Positions 16,430-25,083 of a stretch of DNA of 64,000 bases are shown piece after piece (the stretch's first letter is position 1; each line of letters starts with the position of its first letter). Source of the DNA: Paenibacillus macerans. Lineage in GTDB: Bacteria > Bacillota > Bacilli > Paenibacillales > Paenibacillaceae. A program made the position numbers and the translations under genes. The notes under the pieces were generated by a model that had not been told where the DNA came from, did no database searches, and was given only the letters and a program-made list of their open reading frames with translations. The stretch covers positions 620,001 through 684,000 of the forward strand of contig NZ_UGSI01000001.1 in the NCBI RefSeq assembly GCF_900454495.1. Direction: 5' to 3'.

Positions 16430-16741
16430 ATGGCCAAACGGAAAACGATGCTTTTTCTCATCTTGTCGCAGATCGTATATGTGTTGTTTATGGCCGTTTG
16501 GCTCGTCGTGCTGGGCATTTCCGCGTTTCTGTCCGATTCGCCCGGCTCGGCTGGCGACAGGGGAATGAGGAGCTTTTTATATTACCTTGAGGCTTATCCC
16601 GGCGGGCTGCTGCTTGCCCTTATATTAAGCTGGTATTTTTTCGCCAAAGGCAAATGGAAGCGCTCGGTATGGTGGAATATGCTCCCCCTGCTGTGGGTGG
16701 TCCCTTATATTGGAATTATGATCTATGCCCAGTTTGCTTAA
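16430..16741 (+). CDS. Small membrane protein of unknown function
   Basis: The 103-residue protein starts at ATG 16430, and GGGTGGCGAGGG precedes it. It has three predicted membrane helices (about residues 8-30, 47-67 and 78-101) and a short cytoplasmic basic segment (AKGKWKR). I do not recognise a family. It lies between the NUDIX and GNAT genes and is close to both (36 and 27 bp), so it may be transcribed with them. Confidence 0.6.
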   Translation: MAKRKTMLFLILSQIVYVLFMAVWLVVLGISAFLSDSPGSAGDRGMRSFLYYLEAYPGGLLLALILSWYFFAKGKWKRSVWWNMLPLLWVVPYIGIMIYAQFA

Positions 16742-16768
16742 TGTTCGGGAGGAAAGAAGGTTTGGAGT

Positions 16769-17305
16769 ATGCCGCATATTCACGGAAACCGGATCACGTT
16801 AAGGGAGTACCGGATGGAGGATCTGCCTTATATCCGGCAATGGGTGAACGATGAGGAAATTACCGGCACGCTGAGCGGTATTTTTACGTTTCCGCATACG
16901 CTTCACGAAACCGAGTCTTTTCTGAAAATGACGATGGAAGGGAAAACCGGGAGCAAAGGTTTTGTCATTGCGGAAAAAGATACGCTGGAGTACATCGGTC
17001 AAATCGATCTGCATAAAATCGACTGGCAAAACCGTTCGGCCGTGCTTGGCATCGTTATCGGACGCAAGGAGCTGCTGGGACAAGGGTATGGCCGGGAAGC
17101 GATCGAGCTGATGAAACGGTTCGTGTTCGAACGGCTGAACTTAAACCGGCTGGAGCTGGAGGTTCTTGATTTTAACGAACGGGCTTACCGTTGTTATCTC
17201 GGCTGCGGCTTTAAAGAAGAAGGACGGCTGAGGCAAAAAGAGTTCAAAAACGGAAAATACAGCGATTTGATCATCATGAGCGTGCTGGTGGAGGAATTCC
17301 GGTAA
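16769..17305 (+). CDS. GNAT family N-acetyltransferase, RimJ/RimL-like
   Basis: The 178-residue protein starts at ATG 16769 after GGAGG. The N terminus (ITLREYRMEDLPYIRQWVNDEEITGTLSG) and the motif A region (LGIVIGRKELLGQGYGREAIELMKRFVF) are those of the RimJ/RimL group, as is the NERAYRCYLGCGFKEEGRLRQ stretch. Members acetylate N-terminal amines of ribosomal proteins or small molecules such as spermidine. It ends with a strong terminator and is the last gene of the accessory block. Confidence 0.87.
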   Translation: MPHIHGNRITLREYRMEDLPYIRQWVNDEEITGTLSGIFTFPHTLHETESFLKMTMEGKTGSKGFVIAEKDTLEYIGQIDLHKIDWQNRSAVLGIVIGRKELLGQGYGREAIELMKRFVFERLNLNRLELEVLDFNERAYRCYLGCGFKEEGRLRQKEFKNGKYSDLIIMSVLVEEFR

Positions 17306-17319
17306 TAGCCGCTCCATGG

Positions 17320-17362
17320 AAGAATGACGAAACGGTAACCCCGGATCGTCATTCTTTTTTTT
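17320..17362 (+). terminator. Rho-independent terminator after the RimJ/RimL-like gene
   Basis: AAGAATGACG (17320-17329) pairs with CGTCATTCTT (17347-17356), followed by a T tract. Confidence 0.88.
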
Positions 17363-17437
17363 AGCCGAAAAATGGGCTTAACCTAGAAATCAGCTTCATG
17401 ACGGTCGGCCGCCGGAAAGACCGGTTAGCACGGCCTT

Positions 17438-17647
17438 CAAATTAGCGACATTTTATGTACTTATTATCCGGAGCCCTGGCATGTACATTTCATTAGCGGC
17501 ATTTTATGTGCTTATTTTCCTATACATGGTCCAGAACACGGACATTTCCTTGCGACGAGGGAAAATAGATACATAAATTGCCGCTATTTCACTCAAATGA
17601 ATGGATTTCGCCGGAATAACGACATTTTTGGTTCTTATTTTTTTGGG
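17438..17647 (+). repeat. Interspersed repeat R1, copy B
   Basis: This 210-bp noncoding block contains four units related to TAGCGGCATTTTATGTNCTTATT: two direct (17443 and 17494 regions), one inverted (about 17567-17590) and one direct at the end (17611-17637). The same order and spacing occur in copy C and, inverted, in copy A. It occupies most of the 480-bp gap before the sugar transporter operon. I see no ORF in it. Confidence 0.78.
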
Positions 17648-17737
17648 GCTGATTTGGAGCCGAAAAATGAGACCCCCAATACGAAATCTGAAGCCTTACC
17701 CTCGCCCTCATCCCCGTTTACAATAAATACAGGGAAT

Positions 17738-17751
17738 TGGAAGTGCTTACA
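17738..17751 (+). promoter_or_regulatory. Candidate catabolite-responsive element before the sugar ABC operon
   Basis: The 14 bases TGGAAGTGCTTACA match the CcpA site consensus (TGWAANCGNTNWCA) read on the minus strand except for two positions. It lies about 35 bp before the first permease gene, where glucose repression of a sugar importer would be expected. Confidence 0.4.
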
Positions 17752-17785
17752 TAACTAGCTTTTGAACAGCATGGAGGTCAGAGGA

Positions 17786-18769
17786 ATGGATATAGAACAG
17801 ATGACGGAACAGATGGCGGAACCGGCGGCCGCTCCGGAAAGAAACAAGCCGCCATCGGTATGGGGCAAACGGTGGGGGCGCCTGTACGCGCAAAGGCATA
17901 TTCAAATCATGGCGCTGCTGGGCGTCGCCTGGATGATCGTCTTCAACTACGTGCCGATGTACGGCATTATCATCGCTTTTAAGGAGTACAACATCGTGAG
18001 GTCGGTCGCCGAGGCGCCGTGGGTGGGCTTTGACCATTTTAAGGAGTTTTTTCAGGACGACAATTTCGTTAATGTGATGAAAAATACGCTGGGCATCAGC
18101 CTGATCAAGCTGATCGTCGGTTTTCCGCTGCCGATCATCTTCGCGTTGTTTCTGAACGAGATGCGTTCGGTCCGGTTCAAAAAGGCGGTGCAAACGATCT
18201 CGTATCTGCCGCACTTTCTGTCCTGGGTCGTCCTCGGCGGGATATTGACCACCTGGCTGTCGGACGTCGGGATTATCAACGATCTTTTGCTGGCTTTGCA
18301 CTTGATTCAAGAGCCGATTTCGTATCTGGCCGAGCCGAGTTATTTCTGGGGCATCGTCGTCGCTTCGGATGTCTGGAAGGAGCTGGGCTGGTCCGCCATC
18401 ATTTATTTGGCCGCGATCACGAGCATATCGCCGGAAATGTACGAGGCGGCCACGATCGACGGGGCCGGGAGATTTCAGAAAATGTGGTATATTACCCTGC
18501 CTTCCATCAAGGCGACGATTTCGATTTTGTTCATTCTTGCGGTGGGCGGCGTGCTGAACTCCAACTTCGATCAAATCCTGGTGCTGCGCAACGCGCTGAA
18601 CGAAAGCGCCAGCAACGTCATCGACATCTACGTTTACCAAACCGGGATGTTGTCCGGGCGTTATTCCTATTCGACGGCGGTGGGGCTGTTCAAATCGGTG
18701 ATCGCGCTCATCCTGCTGCTGCTGGCCAACCGGGTGACGAAGAAGCTGAACGACACGTCCCTGTTTTAG
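17786..18769 (+). CDS. Carbohydrate ABC transporter permease, LplB-like
   Basis: I chose ATG 17786 because GGAGGT at 17773-17778 is seven bases before it; the frame is open to 17762. The 327-residue protein has six membrane helices and begins with the LplB-type IMALLGVAWMIVFNYVPMYGIIIAFKEYN. The EAA motif is EAATIDGAGRFQKMWYITLPSIKATISILF, which contacts the ATPase. It is the first gene of a permease-permease-binding protein-kinase-regulator set. As usual for this family no ATPase gene lies in the cluster, so a shared MsmX-like ATPase is probably encoded elsewhere. Confidence 0.92.
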   Translation: MDIEQMTEQMAEPAAAPERNKPPSVWGKRWGRLYAQRHIQIMALLGVAWMIVFNYVPMYGIIIAFKEYNIVRSVAEAPWVGFDHFKEFFQDDNFVNVMKNTLGISLIKLIVGFPLPIIFALFLNEMRSVRFKKAVQTISYLPHFLSWVVLGGILTTWLSDVGIINDLLLALHLIQEPISYLAEPSYFWGIVVASDVWKELGWSAIIYLAAITSISPEMYEAATIDGAGRFQKMWYITLPSIKATISILFILAVGGVLNSNFDQILVLRNALNESASNVIDIYVYQTGMLSGRYSYSTAVGLFKSVIALILLLLANRVTKKLNDTSLF

Positions 18770-18810
18770 CCGGTGAGGCCAAGTCCAATTCATGAAGGAG
18801 CCCTGAGAAC

Positions 18811-19698
18811 ATGCTGAATCTAAAAAGAAGAACCAAGGGAGAAGCCTTCTTCGACCTGTGCAACAATATCGGAATGCTGCTGATCTGCTTCGTGACGCTT
18901 TATCCGGTCTGGTACGTGCTCGTCAATTCCCTCAACGAGGGGATGGACGGGATGCGCGGCGGGATCTATTGGTGGCCCCGCGCGTTCAGCTTCGAGAACT
19001 ACGGCGCCGTGTTCCAAAGCCCCGGCATCATGCTGGCGATGGGCATCACCGTGGCCAAGACGCTCGTCGGGACGCTGCTGCACGTGCTGTTCACGGCGAT
19101 GGTGGCGTACGCTTTCTCCCGCAAAGATTTGATCGGCGGGAAATTATATATCCTGCTCGGCACGGTCACGATGTTTTTCGGCGGCGGGTTGATCCCGACG
19201 TACCTGCTGATGAGGGACCTCCACCTGTTGGATAATTTCTTGATCTACATCATTCCCGCGTTGTTCAGCTTTTTCGATCTGATCATCTTTATGACCTTTT
19301 TCCGCGAAATCCCGGACGGGCTTGAAGAAGCCGCGAAAATCGACGGCGCCAACGACTGGGCGATCTTCCTCCGCGTGGTACTCCCGGTATCAATGCCGGT
19401 GGTGGCGACGATCGCGTTATTCCACGGCGTGTATCAATGGAACGACTATTTTACCGGGGTCATTTACCTTAACAATATGGACCTGCAGCCGATCCAAACT
19501 TACTTGTACCGGGTCGTGGCCCAGTCCAGCTCCAACCAGATGGCGGCCCAGGTGCCGGGAGGCATTTCCAAGACGGTGACCTCGCAGTCGATCAAACTGG
19601 CGACGATGGTCGTCACGACGCTGCCGATCGTGTTCGTCTACCCGTTTTTGCAGCGTTATTTCGTCAAAGGCATGATGATCGGCTCGATCAAGGGATAA
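18811..19698 (+). CDS. Carbohydrate ABC transporter permease, YtcP-like
   Basis: The 295-residue second permease starts at ATG 18811 after GAAGGAG and follows the first at 41 bp. It shows the family's SLNEGMDGMRGGIYWWPRAFSFENY segment, six helices and the EAA loop GLEEAAKIDGANDWAIFLRVVLPVSMPVVATIALFH. It ends in KGMMIGSIKG, the conserved C terminus of YtcP/MsmG-type permeases. With the LplB-like partner it forms the heterodimeric membrane channel of the importer. The substrate is unknown; polysaccharide-derived oligosaccharides are typical for the family. Confidence 0.92.
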   Translation: MLNLKRRTKGEAFFDLCNNIGMLLICFVTLYPVWYVLVNSLNEGMDGMRGGIYWWPRAFSFENYGAVFQSPGIMLAMGITVAKTLVGTLLHVLFTAMVAYAFSRKDLIGGKLYILLGTVTMFFGGGLIPTYLLMRDLHLLDNFLIYIIPALFSFFDLIIFMTFFREIPDGLEEAAKIDGANDWAIFLRVVLPVSMPVVATIALFHGVYQWNDYFTGVIYLNNMDLQPIQTYLYRVVAQSSSNQMAAQVPGGISKTVTSQSIKLATMVVTTLPIVFVYPFLQRYFVKGMMIGSIKG

Positions 19699-19731
19699 AA
19701 CGTTTTGCCTAATAAGCAAGGTAGCTGCTTC

Positions 19732-19761
19732 TTGCCTATCCAGGCAGGGGTTCTATATAAT
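19732..19761 (+). promoter_or_regulatory. Candidate internal promoter before the solute-binding protein gene
   Basis: TTGCCT (19732-19737) and TATAAT (19756-19761) are 18 bases apart and lie 31 bp before the binding-protein start. An internal promoter would explain the higher expression normally needed for binding proteins. Confidence 0.35.
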
Positions 19762-19792
19762 CATATTTCTAAACGAGAAAAGGGGAAAACAC

Positions 19793-21463
19793 ATGAGCAA
19801 GATGCATAAGCCAAAAAGCCTGCTGCTGTTAATGTTCGCGCTGGTCATGGTCTTTACGGCGGCATGTTCGTCCGGCGGCGGCAGCAAGGCATCCGTGAAA
19901 GGAGGGGAAGAGCAGCCGGCGGCGGAGGAAGTGAAGCTGACCCGGGACGATCCGGGCTGGAAGGTGGATACCTCCCCGATTACGTTCGACTGGTACATCA
20001 ACTTTGCCTGGTTTCCGAACAAATGGGGCGAGGACATTACTTCCCAATACGTGACGGAGAAAACCGGCGTGAACCTCAACTTAATCGTACCTGCCGGCAA
20101 CGAGACCGAGAAGATGAACGCGATGATCGCCTCGGGTTCGCTTCCGGATTTCATCACGATCGCCTGGAGCGAGGACGCGGTCAAAAAAATGATCGAAGGC
20201 GGTTTGGTGCTGCCGCTGAACGAACTGGCGGACCAATACGATCCGTATTTCCATAAAGTGACCGATCCGGCCAAGGTGTCGTGGTATACTCAGGAGGACG
20301 GCAATATCTACGGCTATCCGAACGCGTCTTCTTCACCGAAGGATTACGAGAAATTCGGCGACAATTTCACGTCCACCCAGACGTTTCTCGTGCGCAAGGA
20401 TATGTACGAAGCGCTTGGCAAGCCGGATATGCGCACGCCTGAAGGGTTTTTGAAAGCGCTTGAAGACGCGAAGAAAATGTTCCCTGACGTGAACGGGCAG
20501 CCGCTGATTCCGTTCGGCCTGCACGATTTCCACGAGAAAGGCAATTACTCGCTCGAAGCCTACATCCAGAACTTCCTGGCGATTCCGCAGGAGAAGGACG
20601 GCAAGCTGTACGACCGCACCACCGATCCGGAATACGTCAAGTGGCTGAAAACGCTGCGCCAGGCCAATGAGAAGGGGCTGCTGGCCAAAGATATCTTCGT
20701 GGATAAACGTCCGCAGATGGAAGAGAAGATTGCGCAAGGCCGCTACTTCGCGATGCTGTATCAGCGCAGCGACATGGCCAACCAGCAAAACGTGCTCTAC
20801 GCGAACGATCCGAACTCCGTCTATATCGCGGTTGACGGACCGGCGAACGCCGGGCTGGACCAGCCGACGCTGGCCGGACCGTCCATCTCCGGCTGGACGG
20901 TGACGCTGATCTCCAAAAACGTCAAGGACAAAGCGCGGGCGATCCGCTTTCTGAGCTATATGATCTCCGAGGAAGGACAACGCGACACGTACCTGGGCAA
21001 GCAAGGCGTCACTTGGGACACGATTGACGGCAAAGACCAGTTCCTTCCTGAAGTTGCGGAGCTGCTCAACAGCGACCGCGGCGCGTTCGACAAAAAGTAC
21101 GGCGCGTCCCACACCTTCTGGATGCTGATGGATACGAACACGACCCTGGCTTGGGCGCCTCCGGCCGTCGAGCCGTTCAAGCAGACGGAAGATTGGACCC
21201 GCGGCAAGTCGCATAGCTTCTCGCAATTCGACCAAATCGATCCGCAAGGCAACTCCGAGGAAGGCGTAATGAATACGAAAATTTTGCAGGAATGGGGCAA
21301 AGTGGCGCCTAAGCTGCTGTTGGCGAAATCGGATGCCGAGTTCGATCAGATCTGGAACGATTACTTGAAGAAACGCGATGAGCTCGGATATGCCAAAGTG
21401 TGGGAGTACAAACAGAAGAAATACGAGGAGAACATGGCGAAGCTCGCCGAGTTCATCAAATGA
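19793..21463 (+). CDS. Extracellular solute-binding lipoprotein (LipO-like)
   Basis: The 556-residue protein has a lipoprotein signal peptide with the lipobox ending in TAAC at Cys25, then a Gly/Ser-rich linker. The mature part begins like the large Paenibacillus binding proteins (PGWKVDTSPITFDWYINFAWFP) and keeps the type II solute-binding lobes, including a NEKGLLAKDIFVDKRPQMEEKIAQGRYFAM hinge region. It should bind an oligosaccharide outside the cell and deliver it to the two upstream permeases. AAAAGGGG is a fair ribosome binding site. Length and order fit LipO/YtcQ-type proteins. The ligand is unknown. Confidence 0.9.
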   Translation: MSKMHKPKSLLLLMFALVMVFTAACSSGGGSKASVKGGEEQPAAEEVKLTRDDPGWKVDTSPITFDWYINFAWFPNKWGEDITSQYVTEKTGVNLNLIVPAGNETEKMNAMIASGSLPDFITIAWSEDAVKKMIEGGLVLPLNELADQYDPYFHKVTDPAKVSWYTQEDGNIYGYPNASSSPKDYEKFGDNFTSTQTFLVRKDMYEALGKPDMRTPEGFLKALEDAKKMFPDVNGQPLIPFGLHDFHEKGNYSLEAYIQNFLAIPQEKDGKLYDRTTDPEYVKWLKTLRQANEKGLLAKDIFVDKRPQMEEKIAQGRYFAMLYQRSDMANQQNVLYANDPNSVYIAVDGPANAGLDQPTLAGPSISGWTVTLISKNVKDKARAIRFLSYMISEEGQRDTYLGKQGVTWDTIDGKDQFLPEVAELLNSDRGAFDKKYGASHTFWMLMDTNTTLAWAPPAVEPFKQTEDWTRGKSHSFSQFDQIDPQGNSEEGVMNTKILQEWGKVAPKLLLAKSDAEFDQIWNDYLKKRDELGYAKVWEYKQKKYEENMAKLAEFIK

Positions 21464-21563
21464 CTATATAAATGAAGCAGGACAATCCTGGGGTTCCTTG
21501 GCTGGCGGCTAACCCGCCCGCGAGGTTCCCCTTTGTCCGCATTCCCCGGGAGAAATCGCAGCG

Positions 21564-23474
21564 ATGAAACGATGGATTCAGTCAACCGCGGATCATTTTC
21601 TATACTGGCTTGGACGCAGATCGATGCAAAGCCGGCTTGTGACGGCTTATATCGTTATTTTTTTTATTCCGAGCATTATTGTATCGAACTATCTGTTTAA
21701 CCAGATTCATCAAAACTATATCGCCGATGCGCTCAAGAAAAGCCAATTCACGATCGAGCTGGAAAGCATTCAAATCCAAAAGCAGATCGAGGCGATGGAG
21801 CTGGCGGCCCAAATCTCCATATCCCATCAGGATTTGATGGATTATTTGACTCTGGACCGGGAGCCGGAGACCAGCGAGCTGATCGATTGGAATATGGGGA
21901 AGTTCGCCGATTTCGGTCTGATTCAATTAGGCACGCCGCAAATCGTTCACTGGCGGATATTTACGAACAACCCGCTGACCCATGAAATCTGGCCGACCGT
22001 GTTCCGGGAGAACCGGATCTCCGCCGAGCCGTGGTACCCTGAGGTCAATGAACGGGATGGCGGACAGCTGTGGGTGCTGCAGCAGACCGACCGCGACATC
22101 ATGAAAAGGTATACGGCCGAACCCGCGGAAAACCAGCCGAAAATCTCGCTGTTTCAAGAGATCAATTCGGGCGGAGCGCATATCGGGATCATCGGCATCG
22201 AAATGCTGCTGAAGGATTTTGCGCCCAGGGTGTATACGGGCATTGCGGACGATGAATCCCAGATGGCTTTGCTTGATGCTCATGGCGCGATATATATGGA
22301 TCGCGGGCAATCTCTGCTCGGCGGCAGCGGCATTATGCGGCAAAAAGTGCGGGAACTGCTCCGGGAACAGCCCGCGGACGCCGCCTTGCAAACCCAATTC
22401 GAACTGGAGGGGGCTGAGTTTTTGCTCATCTCCGCCCCGATCGAGCGGATTGACGCGCACCTGCTGTACGTTGTGTCCCTGGAAGGCGTGCTCGATAACA
22501 TCCTGCGCTCCAAGCAGCAAATCATGGCCGCCAATATCCTGTTGATCGTGCTTTTGTCGACCATTACCTTTTTGCTGAATTCGATTATCCTGAAAAATTT
22601 GCGGCGTTTGACCGAAGCGATGAAAAAAATGCGCAAAGGCGATTTCCATATCGACGTCCCGCGCATTAAAGGGGGAGGGGAAGTCGGGGAGCTGGCGCAT
22701 CATTTCAGCAAGTTGATCCAGACGATAAACGAACTGATCGCCCAAGGGGTCCGCAAGCAGGCGATGACCAAGGAAGCCGAACTAAGGACATTGCATAGTC
22801 AGATCGATTCGCACTTTTTGTACAATACGCTGGAAAATATCAAGATGATGGCCGAGATCGAGGGCCAGCGCACGATTTCCGACGCGCTGACCTCCTTGGG
22901 CGGCATGATGCGCTATAACTTCAAATGGTCGGGCGAATACGTCAAGCTGCGCGATGAAATCCGCCATATCGAAAATTATTTGGAGGTCATGAACATCCGC
23001 TTTGACGAGCCGGTCGCGCTGATCACGGAGATTAGCGACGGCGATCTGGAGCTGGAGGTGCTGAAAATGTCGCTGCAGCCGATCGTGGAAAACGCGGTGA
23101 AGCACGCCTGGACGGGGGAGCCCCCGGGAAAGCGGGAACTTCATATCGGCGCTGTCTGCGAGGAAGACCGGATGCAAATTACGGTTACGGACAACGGCTG
23201 CGGCATCGAGGCCGCCATACTGGCCAGATTGAATGCGGAATTGGCCGCGGCCGGGCTAAGAGAAAGGTTAACGGGCACCTTTGAAACGGGCGTCCGCTCC
23301 CGCGGCATCGGTCTGCTGAACGTCCAGGAACGGGTGAGGCTGTTTTTTGGCGCGGCTTATGGTCTGAAAGTAATCAGCGAACCGGGGCGCTATACCCGGG
23401 TTGTGATGACGATTCCGCGGATGTTATTGACAGGAGGGATGGGCGAACATGCGAACACTCTTGATCGTGGATGA
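21564..23474 (+). CDS. Sensor histidine kinase, YesM-like
   Basis: The 636-residue kinase starts at ATG 21564. It has a membrane helix at about residues 24-43, an extracellular Cache-type sensor to about 320, a second helix (about 320-340), HAMP (about 345-395), and a His-kinase domain with the phosphoacceptor His in SQIDSHFLYNTLENIKMMAE. In most YesM proteins the residue before the His is Pro; here it is Ser. The ATPase part has PIVENAVKHAW and DNGCGI plus RGIGLLNVQERVRLFFG. It is the sensor of the adjacent sugar importer and probably detects substrate or binding protein. The regulator gene overlaps its 3' end. Confidence 0.92.
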   Translation: MKRWIQSTADHFLYWLGRRSMQSRLVTAYIVIFFIPSIIVSNYLFNQIHQNYIADALKKSQFTIELESIQIQKQIEAMELAAQISISHQDLMDYLTLDREPETSELIDWNMGKFADFGLIQLGTPQIVHWRIFTNNPLTHEIWPTVFRENRISAEPWYPEVNERDGGQLWVLQQTDRDIMKRYTAEPAENQPKISLFQEINSGGAHIGIIGIEMLLKDFAPRVYTGIADDESQMALLDAHGAIYMDRGQSLLGGSGIMRQKVRELLREQPADAALQTQFELEGAEFLLISAPIERIDAHLLYVVSLEGVLDNILRSKQQIMAANILLIVLLSTITFLLNSIILKNLRRLTEAMKKMRKGDFHIDVPRIKGGGEVGELAHHFSKLIQTINELIAQGVRKQAMTKEAELRTLHSQIDSHFLYNTLENIKMMAEIEGQRTISDALTSLGGMMRYNFKWSGEYVKLRDEIRHIENYLEVMNIRFDEPVALITEISDGDLELEVLKMSLQPIVENAVKHAWTGEPPGKRELHIGAVCEEDRMQITVTDNGCGIEAAILARLNAELAAAGLRERLTGTFETGVRSRGIGLLNVQERVRLFFGAAYGLKVISEPGRYTRVVMTIPRMLLTGGMGEHANTLDRG

Positions 23475-25023
23475 TGAGAAAAATATCCGCTTGGGGTTAA
23501 AGACGATGATTGAGCGCGAGTATCCGGGCCGGTACCGGCTGATCACCGCCGGCCAGGGCGGGGAAGCGCTGGAACATTACCGCTCCGAAGGAGCCGATAT
23601 TGTCATCACGGACATCCGGATGCCGGGGATGGACGGGATCGCCTTGATCGGCAAATTGGCCGAGGAACCCCGCGCTTCGGGACACCCTCAGCCGCTGGTC
23701 ATCATTCTGAGCGGTTATGAGGATTTCGAATACGCCAAAGCGGCGATCCAATACCAGGTGAAGGACTACTTGCTTAAGCCGATCCGCCGGGACGAGCTGT
23801 TTGCGGCTTTGCGCAAATGCGAAGAGCATTTGAACCAGCTTTCCCGCATGGAGGAGCAAATGGCGATGTCGGAGATGTACCGCGCCGAACTGCAGTCGAG
23901 AAGTTTGCAGGAGCTGCTGCAGATCGGGGAAATAGCCGGGGAGGAAACCGGGAAGCTGGGGCAGGAGATCGGGTTTGACCGTTACGCCGTACCGTTTTCG
24001 GCGGCAGTGCTGATGTATAAGTACGATGATGGGCGGTGCATGAACAAGGAAGAGCTGAAAGCGCTGGCGGAACACATGCTGCTAACCGTGAACGGCTGCC
24101 TGAACGCCGCGGTGTTCGACCGCGAAGGGCGGGTTGTGCTGATCGGGGGGCCGCAAGCCAATTTTGCCGAACTGTCGCGGCTTGCCGCGGAGAAGGAGCT
24201 GGAAGGCCTGCTGATGGGCGTCAGCCGGGAAGGCCGCCTTTTGGAGGATATCCCCCGCTGTTATGCGGAGGCCAAAAGATCATTGGAACACACGTTTATC
24301 TATCCGGGCACGAGCCTGATTTGCTACAGTGAGCTGCCGGGCGAAAAACGCGTTTTCCCCGTACCGGAGGAGGAACTCCGCAAGCTGGGCAACATCCTCG
24401 GCACGAAGCGGGAAAAGGAGATCGGGGCGCTGCTCCGCACGATCTTCCGCGTCGGCGAACTGCCGGATGTCGATGTTTCCTATCTGGAAACGGTTGGCCG
24501 GCGCATGAACGAACAGGTGTTGGACGAAGTGTTCCGGTTGTACGGCGAAGCTTCGGTGGAGGTATTGAAGCTGTACCGCCAGGTGGGGACGATGAACAAT
24601 TTCCGCCATTTCCACGACTATTTTCGCGCGCTGGAGCAGCTGCTGCTAAGTTTGGACGATTACATCCGGGAAATCCGTTCCGCCCACAGCGAGCACGGGG
24701 ATATGAAGGAGGCCATCGCCTACATCGAAGAAAATTATCACCGGCCGCTGAACATGGCGATGGTCAGCAACCATGTTTCGCTGAATTACTCGTATTTCAG
24801 CGAGGCTTTTAAAGCTTATGCCGGAGAAAGCTTCGTGCTGTACTTAAAAAAGGTGCGCATCCGCAAAGCGAAGCAGTTGATCGGCGCCGGGAGCCTGAAA
24901 TTGTCGGAAATCGGCGCGGCGGTCGGCTTCGAAAATACGAAGCAGTTTTCCCGCGTCTTCAAAGAGCTGGAAGGAATTTCGCCTTTCGAATACCGCGACA
25001 AAATGTTTGCCGGCCAGAGATAA
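23449..25023 (+). CDS. AraC-type response regulator, YesN-like
   Basis: The 524-residue product starts at ATG 23449 and overlaps the kinase gene by 26 bp. The receiver domain (residues 1-125) has the acidic pair DDE, the phosphoacceptor Asp in IVITDIRMPGMDG and the Lys in VKDYLLKPIRRDEL. A long middle domain follows. The C terminus (about 425-520) is an AraC double helix-turn-helix (RPLNMAMVSNHVSLNYSYFSEAFKAYAGESF then SEIGAAVGFENTKQFSRVFKELEGISPFEYRDK). It most likely activates the sugar-importer operon upstream. Confidence 0.93.
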   Translation: MRTLLIVDDEKNIRLGLKTMIEREYPGRYRLITAGQGGEALEHYRSEGADIVITDIRMPGMDGIALIGKLAEEPRASGHPQPLVIILSGYEDFEYAKAAIQYQVKDYLLKPIRRDELFAALRKCEEHLNQLSRMEEQMAMSEMYRAELQSRSLQELLQIGEIAGEETGKLGQEIGFDRYAVPFSAAVLMYKYDDGRCMNKEELKALAEHMLLTVNGCLNAAVFDREGRVVLIGGPQANFAELSRLAAEKELEGLLMGVSREGRLLEDIPRCYAEAKRSLEHTFIYPGTSLICYSELPGEKRVFPVPEEELRKLGNILGTKREKEIGALLRTIFRVGELPDVDVSYLETVGRRMNEQVLDEVFRLYGEASVEVLKLYRQVGTMNNFRHFHDYFRALEQLLLSLDDYIREIRSAHSEHGDMKEAIAYIEENYHRPLNMAMVSNHVSLNYSYFSEAFKAYAGESFVLYLKKVRIRKAKQLIGAGSLKLSEIGAAVGFENTKQFSRVFKELEGISPFEYRDKMFAGQR

Positions 25024-25026
25024 ACG

Positions 25027-25066
25027 TTGGGCCGAGCCGTTTCCTTTTGGGGATGCGGCTCGGCCC
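25027..25066 (+). terminator. Terminator after the YesN-like regulator
   Basis: TGGGCCGAGCCG and CGGCTCGGCCC form a GC-rich hairpin with an 18-base loop. The T tract after it is weak (GATTGTTTCC), so it may also serve the convergent gene. Confidence 0.7.
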
Positions 25067-25083
25067 GATTGTTTCCGAACATT

